Assembly: GCA_029339505.1 (NCBI GenBank)
Contig: JAQISU010000193.1
Coordinates: 5,001 to 69,000, forward strand
Direction of reading: 5' to 3'
DNA: 64,000 nt
Source: Unio delphinus
Lineage: Eukaryota > Mollusca > Bivalvia > Unionida > Unionidae
The position numbers and the translations under genes were made by a program. Shown here piece by piece: positions 55,354 through 64,000 of the stretch (position 1 is its first letter; the number at the start of each line of letters is the position of its first letter). Under the pieces are notes generated by a model. That model saw only the letters and a program-made list of their open reading frames with translations, ran no database searches and was not told the DNA's origin.

Positions 55354-57398
55354 CTACACAGAGAATATTTATATGTCTTTAACTAGTATGCACATTTCTG
55401 CCTGAATATTAAGTCGGCTCTGGAAAAAGGTTGAGGAGTACAACCGTAAATATTAAATAAACAATAATTAGAATACAACATTTTACTTGATATGTCATTG
55501 ATTAAAAGCAAGTTTTAACATTAAGACAAGCAACATACTTGAAGTACACCCAGACATAATACATACATAATAATGAACGCATATCGGCAAAATAAACTGC
55601 AACTTATTACCATCATATTATTAAGACAATCACCCTATATCATAAAAAAGAATCAAACGATTTAAATCAGAAGGGCCAAAAATCTATCTGTTCCATCGTT
55701 TTCTTATGAAAATGTATGTACATATAGGTACATGTAGGTCAATAGTCCATCAATCCATCTTGCAACATTATTCTGTTTTAGTTTCAACCAGTATCTTACA
55801 TAACCAATATAAAATTTGCTAAAGTTTCCTGGCTAAACCTGTTCCAGTTGCTAGATTTTTCTTATAGAAATGATGCATATTTGGAAATGTTATAATGAAT
55901 GCAAAATAAGTTTCACATGGAAGTGGATCAATGTCACAAATATTCATGGAGCATTAGGAGTCCCAAAACTTCCACTGAAAGATTGAGTAGGATGCATTAA
56001 TAAAATGGTGACTTTTTGCTTTTGAGTGTCTTAACGGCATTTTCAATACATTACTGGCTACATCATGCAGAGGGAACGATACATAAATCTTTTTTCCCAG
56101 CAGGCAGTGCGATACATTTATGTACCACAAGAGGTCTATAGGGGTCTATATATTTGTGAAGTATCTCATTGCTTCCTTGCATTTTGTTTGGCAAATACGG
56201 CAAGTTAGTAACTCATGCAGTTGACATATTTGCAACTATATTCGCTTACACGTTGATTTGCAGTGGAGTAAATACGGAATAAATATGGCAATATTTTGGT
56301 AAGGAATTTCTAACTTGGGCATTAGGTGAAAATTGATTCATCAATTGATTTCAAACTTCAGAACTTTCAACTTTTTAATTTCAGTTTGTTTTCAAATACT
56401 CTATAGTCAATTGCATACTGACGACATATGCATCCAAAACTTGTCAAAGCCTCGTATATGTTTCTTTTTTTTATTTGTATCATTTTTCATTTTATTATAT
56501 AATTAACAAAATAACGTTATATGTTTATCTATTCTGATTTATGTGGTGAGCTATGGTGAAATCCTAGCAACATTGCATTTATTCAGTTTATGACATTACA
56601 CAAAATCTTTCATTTATATCTTGCGTATTTAAACTTATTGCGTATTTAAACTATCTCAGATATTCTACTGAGACAGCATTACTTTCAAAATAGCTCCCGT
56701 GGTGGGCATGGTTAATGTCAGATTGGAACCATGTTCATTAAGAACAAGGTCTACAGAGATCTGAAGTCTTTTGGATAGAACCCCATGCCATATTGGTTAT
56801 TCATTCAGGTTTATTAGTGACAACACCATTTTGAAGACACCAACTCTGACAGCTATATGGAATACACAACTAGCACCATTGCCATTTAGAACCATATAAA
56901 AAATGAGGTCTCTATTTAGACATCTCATGGTGGAAATAACGTATATCCGAAAGGACAATTTTATATAAAATTTAGAAGAGGTCGTAAAAAGAATGTTACT
57001 AATAAAAACATGTATAAACAACCATCTATACAAGCGGAGTAGAAATAATAAGAGTTTGAAGATTTTCGTAATGGAAAGGAGAAGCACTATTTTCAATTAA
57101 ACTATGGAATGTGTATTTATGGAAAGCTTCATGGCAGCGTTCCAAGCAGGTTAGAAGGTGTAGCAATAAATACCAATCCTGTGCTAACGGACGTAAGGAC
57201 GATTGATGCCAGACCATTGCTTTAGTGTCTTGTGGGTTTTAATTGTGTAATGTTATATTCTATCTAACTTTATATTTCACTAAAAGTAGGTTACAGTCGA
57301 CTATGCTTGTATGTTTACCTTTTACAATTGGGCCTTTCCGTTTGGTATAAAGATAGAATTTGAATAATGTTGAGTATTGCAAGTTCATTTTCTGCTGT

Positions 57399-57400
<2 letters not shown>

Positions 57401-57478
<78 letters not shown>
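57401..57478 (+). repeat. (TA)n microsatellite
   Basis: About 78 bp of TA; frames through it are artefacts. Confidence 0.95.
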
Positions 57479-57482
<4 letters not shown>

Positions 57483-57899
57483 ACAAGTCCGCTCAAAATA
57501 AAGCAAAATTCATTGCAAGTTGAGAGCACATGTTTTTCACGATATGCACATTATACATTGTCAATTAAAATTTTTGTAATATTCAAGATTAGTACGTACT
57601 TAAGTTTTTCGGGCAGAAATAGTTTCAACATTAAAACTTACTAATGACTATTCATTTTAAAAAGACATGGTAACCAGTGAAAACAGTTAATAGCACAATC
57701 CTTGCATTATGATCTACCTGAGAAATTAAAATGATAGAACATTTACAATTACATCTATATATGACCACCTAACATTGAACTTTCGTGTGTCACAAATATA
57801 TTTGGCTGGAACAACCCTGAGAAGTAACCCTGAAAATTCATTAGAAAACATTTCTGATTTACCTGATATACATATAAAATCTCAAACTAGATTCCAACT

Positions 57900-58500
57900 A
57901 ATAGTAAATACTCTATCAAAGGTCTAAATGTTTAGAAAGAATAGCAGTCTTGAATGTACTGGTGTACCAATAGTCTTGAATGTGCTGATGTACCAATATT
58001 CTTTAATGAGCTGATTTATTAACAGTTGTGAATTTGCTGATGTACCAGTATTCTTGAATGTGCTGATGTACCAATAGTCTTGGATGTGCTGATGTACCAA
58101 TAGTTTTGAATGTGCTGATGTACCAAGTCTTTAATGAGCTGATGTACCAATAGTCTTGAATGATCTGATGTACCAATAGTCTTGAATGTGCTGATGTACC
58201 AATAGCCTTGAATGTGCAAAATGCTTCTTTTCACATTATATCTAAACACAACAGTACATGGTTCAACAATGCTGAAGTTAAAATAAGGAAAGTATAATGG
58301 TTTACCTCATCCTATATATTTACTTGACATGAGACACAATATAATGCCGAGGACACGAGTCATTTCAAGCATAAAAAAGTCACTAATCGTAAGCAAGATC
58401 AGGCTCTAAATTTAAATTCAAGTAAACATCTTTAAACAAGAAGGACAGCATTAACTTGAATGAAACCTTCAATTAAATAATCAGGTAGGCCAAAGCTCTA
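57900..58500 (+). repeat. Dispersed repeat copy with expanded 26-bp core
   Basis: About ten units of CCAATAGTCTTGAATGTGCT plus GATGTA lie at 57,945-58,215. They are followed by a tail with AAGTAAACATCTTTAAACAA and ATCAGGTAGGCCAAAG that matches the copy at 30,540-31,010. A short array embedded in a conserved flank suggests a mobile element with a variable tandem core. Confidence 0.6.
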
Positions 58501-59154
58501 CCATCAATAACAGACAACGGTCATACACATACTATTAATTAAATATCATAACACATTGAAACGAGTTTACAATGGGAATATAAGGCCATTTAAATTGGTA
58601 TTAGATGACCATGACAACCACACAAATTGCATTGAAATCAAACAATTTGTTTGTTTTTGGGAAATGAAATCCTTCACATAATGTAACAACACCATAGGTC
58701 TAAATTATTTTCTCTCAATAAACAATCTCAGCTACAATTTGTAGCATTGATTTTGGGACTGATCCTGAGGGTATATCTCCTTCCGTCTCTTCATCCACAA
58801 ATAATCTGCTATCCGCTTGAGTTTAATTATTTTACGGGGATGTATGTATACGCCACGTCTTCCTTAGTAGGATATCCAGCCTATTGTCGACATTTCTCCC
58901 TGGCTGTTTTGTGCTACCTGTGTTTTACATGAGGGTACACTTGTTTATAATCGCAAGAAAAGCCCTTAGAACTCTCATGAACAATAAAATCATGATGACA
59001 GTCATTGAGGACTCGCAATGATAATATGATACTACATATGTAACAGCTCTATATAAGAAGTTATTGTTGATTGGGTTTTAATGTACAATAATAGTTGCAT
59101 CATTCAGCTGAAATTGAAGTGCTTTCCCTTTGCATATACAGAAAGTCAGTTGTC

Positions 59155-59620
59155 TTAAGGTATCACGGTACCGATTTTTTTTTCTCCATAGACCTCCATG
59201 CTAATGTTTTGTGAAATAAATATACTTTCTATCCTACTTCAGCACGCATGTCACACACAGTCACAGAGAACAATCTTAGATTGTTAATTTGACAAGGACA
59301 AAACTAGGAAATCCATTGCATTTAAGATAGCTAACTCTGCTGGAACTAGACAGGGCTAAGAGCTATCTTGTCACTACAGACCCAGTTTCACCCAGGTGTC
59401 CCACATTTTAAAATAATCATAACATATACAAAATATGAACTAACTTAATCTCACATGTTACCAAGAGGATTAACCTTTTTTTTAAGCCTAACGGAAAGTA
59501 CAACTCTTACATAATGTACAAATTACAGCTAGTGTTATTGTTTATTTCTGAATGCAAGGTTTCCTTCACTTTAAGCGTCTCCTACCTGGGATTGTACAAT
59601 TGATACCGTTATACCTTATT
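59155..59620. mobile_element. TTAA-flanked MITE, copy 2
   Basis: A 458-bp insert (59,159-59,616) has ends GGTATCACGGTACCGATT and AATTGATACCGTTATACC and flanks TTAA / TTAT. It is homologous to the insert at 3943-4407 over its length, with scattered substitutions and small indels (for example shared CATTGCATTTAAGA and CTCTGCTGGAACTAGACAGG). Intron 2 of the NHL-type gene. Confidence 0.85.
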
Positions 59621-60617
59621 GGACAGACGCCAATATACATAACGTACCTGCTACATTTAAAACTAGGTAATGAAGGAGTTTTCTGAATTGTTGAGATATA
59701 AGTTCAATAATGCGCTGTATAATACAGATATAGTGTGAAAAATTCCAAACCTCGACTTGCATAATCAAGCAGTCTGAATAAGGAAAGTTCCAAGAACTTA
59801 TCTTCTATGTTTATCTCTGGGAAAGGATGTCTTGCATGCACACTTTACCAATGGATATCACATTCTAAAACCATAACTTTGGACATCTCGCAAATGCCAG
59901 ATACTGTTGTAAGACTATTTGACTTCCAAGTACCATGATACTCTGGGCATACACTTCAAGGACACATACATTTTAAATATGAAAGTATTACTCACACCGT
60001 TGTCCTCTATTATTTATTGGAACAGTCCTGTTGACATGAATATTCTTGTCAATTGCAACCAAGATGTTGCTAATTATTTATGCAACTGCTAAACATTTAC
60101 ACATCAAAATGAGATCATATTCATTTAAATATGTTAGTAAGAAATAGAAAATAAAATCTATTCATCACTGACTTATATTTAAAACTTATTACCTTATATT
60201 TATACCAGACGTGTACATCAATGTGCATAGATTATATCTTTATAATAATTCAGTACATATCTATTATATATTATGCACAATAAATATTATTACATACAAG
60301 TTCGTCATACAATCTGAAACTATTACCTACGGCTATGGCACAATATAAACACCTCCATAGAGTAGAATTGATACGACTAGTAATAAAGTGTGTGCGTGCC
60401 TAACGTTTACAGGAAATGTGTTACAAAAGGAATGGTATGTACCTAAAACTTGCATAGAATTGGTACGTGTTCATCAGATTAATTATTGTAATGAGCTCAA
60501 ATTCAAAGTAAAGAATTTTACACAGGTACAGTAGTGTCCTATTATTTGCCCTGCTCAAAACCTGGCCAGCACTAGCAACATATCGGCTGACCGTGCATCT
60601 ATCTCTTTTAATCTTGC

Positions 60618-60732
<115 letters not shown>

Positions 60733-62244
60733 CCAGTGAATAAAACTGACAGGGCATAACCAGTACCTGTCCAACAACAACCTTGGAAGTTCAGTATCGG
60801 CTGAGAGTACTACCCCTCCATCAGTTGTATCCAACTATTGATTGAGTTATGTTTCTGTATCAGTTCTTCGAAATGTCTTCTCGGAATTTGATAAACGCTG
60901 TGGGAGGTCTTTGCATTTTCTTAAATTCTGCGGTGTGTCCACCTCATACTTAAAATGCTACACCGTGACTTAAAACACGCCTGCTAGACAGAGATGACGT
61001 CGAAGGTTATGTGATCATGCAATTTTGTCGTACCAGTTCGTGACCTAGACAGTTTAATTATGGCGGTTCTTGCCTCAAAGTAATATTCCATTGTTTTTTT
61101 TGTAGTTATATTGTTATGTCTATTGGATTTAAATTATTTATTTGTTTAATTGTTAAATCCAAATTTGTCATTTTGGCTTTAATATTCATTAATTGGGAGA
61201 TTTTTCTGGAAAATTCAGGCTGACCTAGACTCTAGCTGTAAACAGGTTGACCTTGGCTTCTTGACCTAATTCTTGACCCTGCTTGAGACATTGTCAACAA
61301 GTTTCTAAAACTATTGGTTAATTTCAAGGACAACTTTTTATTTTTAGTTCTTGGGGGTAGGAAATATCTAGATATTTCTTTGAGTACGTGATTTACTGAA
61401 GGCAGTCTCTTTCTGTGACCTTCCATGAACTTTCATAGAATCACACGATCACTTGTTTACTTAAGAAAACAGGTATATGATTTAGTGTTTGGGATAGAAC
61501 AGTTCAGTAGAATCTGGGCTTTTATAAAGTTAATAGTTGTTTTTTATGTTTGAGTGTTAATTTTAATTACCTTGTTCTGGACTTTGTGTCAATTCATTGA
61601 AGCAAGAGGAATTATTTGGAAAAGAACCTGTGTTCATAATTTCATTTGGATGATAATAAAACAAGAACTGCATCACGTGACATTGTCAGCCATTTTGGAT
61701 TACATCGTCAAGATTCGAACCTGGAACTATTAGAACATTTATTTATCAGGACTCTTGCAATTCCATTAGTGGATTTTTGTTGTGAATTCTATATAGGATT
61801 AATGTTGGATTTGATTCTCTAAAACCGTAAGTTTTTTTATTTTATGAAAATAATTGTACTTAATACATTCTTTGTTCAAGTTATACAAGCTTGTTAGTTT
61901 CACTCTTTCTTTGTTGCTGCCTATTCGAGCCTAAGCACGTAACAATATGAATCTGAATAAACCTCATAATCATGTGCATTCCATAGCGAGTGATAAGTTC
62001 ATATATCTCATTAATTAAATGACTAATATTTTTGTTTTAAAAAATCAGAAAATTACAGATATTGCATCTTGAAGCATTCTTATTGGCAGGGATGTGGCAT
62101 TGTTATCCAAAATGAACGGGGGTATCATTCATTTCATTGCGCGAATACTGCGTCATAAGGCAGATGAAGCAAACGGGAAAAGTGAGATGATGGATTTGTT
62201 TCATGCAATAGCAAATTATCTCTATACAAAGAAATATGTACTAC

Positions 62245-63060
62245 CTGCATGACCTCTCCACACCATCCTTAGGCTCCAGATCTGATTTTTCCCCCACAAT
62301 GAGATGAAAATCTGTTCCTGATTTTGATCAAGACACATTCCCTGGGGATCTGGTGGAAGTTCCAGTCTGAATATCATCACTAGGTCTCCATTCTATGTCA
62401 GCTGATGGATGTTTCTGCTGTCAAGATGCTGATTGCAAACATAGATGAATCCTCTTTTGTCTGCGCAGATTCCCCGTGGCCAAGAAAGGTCCTTGCGCCT
62501 ATATATAAATTTCAGCTCTCCAGTTTTCACGACATATCCATATACACCTGTGTCAATAGATTTATCAGCAAAACACGAGATATAAACGCATTTTCCGCTT
62601 TCACTTGCAGCCACGTAACTGTAACCAAACCCACCGTTTTCACAGATTTCTTGATATTTTTCGAATTTTCCGTCAGAAATTGACAATACACTCCAGCATT
62701 GCTTGGTTCGGTACATACCACACACAACAAGTTTGTCCAGCTTTGGTATGGAGCTCACACCACGACAAGAGTCGAAGGGTGTCTTTAACACTTTCAATGA
62801 TTTGATATAAGGTGAGGGTCCATTGGCTATGATAGACATAATCTGTATCGTACCATTCCTTAATGTCACCGCTATTTTCAACCTGTTTTCGTCAATGCTA
62901 CAAACATCCCAGAGTGGGTACAGTTCTTCTGATGTTGCTAATATATCACCTGTCTGGCGATTGTAAAGGTTGACCCTATTCGTTGAAAAATCTACCAACA
63001 GCATCCGTTGTCCTGATAAATGCACGATTCCGGGGTACAAATGGCGGGAAGAATGTTCAC
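62245..63060 (-). CDS. NHL-type gene, exon 2 (beta-propeller), with in-frame TAG
   Basis: The 816-bp exon (272 codons) has acceptor CCAATTTTCAG and donor GCAG|GTAGTA, both phase 1. It encodes a run of NHL/WD-like blades: LYPGIVHLSGQRMLLVDFST, LWDVCSIDENRLKIAVTLRN, SIPKLDKLVVCGMY, SYVAASESGKCVYISCFADK, WPRGICADKRGFIYVCNQ and PPDPQGMCLDQNQEQIFISL. Such propellers bind protein or RNA, often as the C-terminal half of TRIM-NHL proteins, but no RING or B-box exon was found here. TAG at 62,395-62,393 interrupts the frame after IHQLT, and clearly homologous blade sequence continues in the same frame to the donor. So this is a nonsense allele, a pseudogene or a read error. Confidence 0.83.
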
Positions 63061-63692
63061 CTGAAAATTGGACAGAAAAACCATTATAATTATACTGACG
63101 AAACGTTATTGAGCAATCAATATATCAGTTAATCAATCTTACTGGTTATAATTTTGACGTTATCTATTGATGTGCATTTGATGCGACATAACTCACAGAA
63201 ATAAACTTAAACATACAAATATATGCTTTGGAGCCATAACAGTATCTTCTATCATGATTTCGCTGACACATTTGGTACAAAATGACTTTTCCACTAAGCG
63301 TTTATCATGGATATATAATACAGTGTTAACAAATACTTCAATCAATATATGACTTATACAAGAGTTCGTAAGGAATATGTCATTGTAGGTTTAAAAAAAG
63401 CATCTAAAAGGTATTTAACTACTCGTTTGAAAACTAGCATATTTGATAACTTCCCTGTCAAAGATTTAATCAGGATGAAGACAATAGTGACAATGCATAC
63501 TGAAATTAACAGGACATAAACTATACGCATGTTCGTGCAGATTGTGGAGAAGGTATGCATACAAAGTGTGCTTACATTTTTTGTAATATCATTCGACCAA
63601 AAGACTGACGGAAGAACAGCAGCGTGTGATAGACGCTTCTCATGGATTTGAATAAAAAAGCAAACATTTATATGACTTAGCAGACACTATAC

Positions 63693-63762
63693 CTTGTAGC
63701 GTCAGAGCTGCTACTGTGACAAGATCACAGTTTCCGATAAGGTAGTCTGCTACGGTAGCCAT
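63693..63762 (-). CDS. NHL-type gene, exon 1 (start)
   Basis: The ATG at 63,762 opens MATVADYLIGNCDLVTVAAL-TLQ, 23 codons plus one base, to a donor CAAG|GTATAG, phase 1. The phase matches exon 2 (first shared codon GGT). Upstream AACATA before ATG is acceptable but not a strong context. The short hydrophobic N-terminus is not a convincing signal peptide. A leader exon further upstream cannot be excluded. Confidence 0.68.
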
Positions 63763-64000
63763 TATGTTGACCTTTGGATACTGATGCTATGGATATATCG
63801 CATCAGCTGCTAATATATGCCAAGACCAATGCCAGAATATAGCTGCAAAATATTCTCAGAATCAACGGGTTTTTAAAGAACATCTACTATAAGTCTGTGA
63901 ACACATCCCCATTTGTTTGTACCCCCCTGCCGATTTCAGTAACGAAAAGCATAAACAAACAAAAAAATCCATAAATCTTACTCATTTCATTCATTGATTT

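Noticed and set aside
57260..57529. Ile-Tyr-rich frames through TA tracts (also 60,421-60,834)
   Set aside because: They are artefacts of (TA)n; all frames through such tracts are open.
63354..63560. 68-residue minus ORF with a membrane-like segment between exons 1 and 2
   Set aside because: No splice sites would place it in the gene in phase, and exon 1 joins exon 2 directly in phase. Likely intronic chance ORF.

Overview
The window reads as nuclear DNA of an AT-rich invertebrate, most likely a bivalve or other mollusc. The grounds are a tRNA-derived V-type SINE present four times, an NHL-propeller gene of a kind I associate with molluscan gene expansions, many minisatellites and several Polinton-type elements. 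No bacterial, organellar, rRNA or stand-alone tRNA signal was seen. The taxon is an inference.

Region 1 (1-14,943) is one essentially full-length Polinton/Maverick (adintovirus-like) element bounded by ~113-bp terminal inverted repeats. From left to right it carries a packaging ATPase (-), a zinc-ribbon protein (+), a phospholipase-A2 domain protein (+), an integrase (+), a PolB / superfamily-1 helicase / HNH fusion gene (-), a Cys-rich protein (+), a NUMOD/HNH homing-type endonuclease (+), a 1.6-kb 24-bp minisatellite, and then a rightward morphogenesis block. That block holds a long virion-associated protein, a probable major capsid protein, a glycine/hydrophobic minor virion protein, an adenain-like protease, three small structural or unknown genes and a penton-like minor capsid protein. 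Most genes carry stops or frameshifts, the polymerase has lost its centre and hosts a TTAA-flanked MITE, and only the probable capsid gene, the protease and the zinc ribbon read cleanly. The copy is therefore dead but fairly recent.

Region 2 (14,944-about 26,000) is a graveyard of older Polinton relics, all read on the minus strand. It holds a second TIR-like stretch next to the first element, a badly broken protein-primed PolB (about 16.1-18.8 kb), packaging-ATPase fragments at 23.6 and 25.8 kb, and a further PolB fragment at 24.3 kb.

Region 3 (26,000-33,979) is mostly featureless AT-rich DNA with microsatellites and the 3' end of an L2/CR1-like LINE.

Region 4 (33,980-63,762) is occupied by a single host gene on the minus strand. 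I assembled seven exons whose splice sites and phases agree at all six junctions: start exon at 63.7 kb, NHL beta-propeller exon at 62.2-63.1 kb, then five smaller exons down to a stop at 33,980. The propeller exon has one in-frame TAG. The large introns hold two LINE fragments, four SINEs, a second copy of the MITE found inside the Polinton, three long minisatellites (about 40-, 50- and 70-bp units), smaller arrays and long TA tracts.
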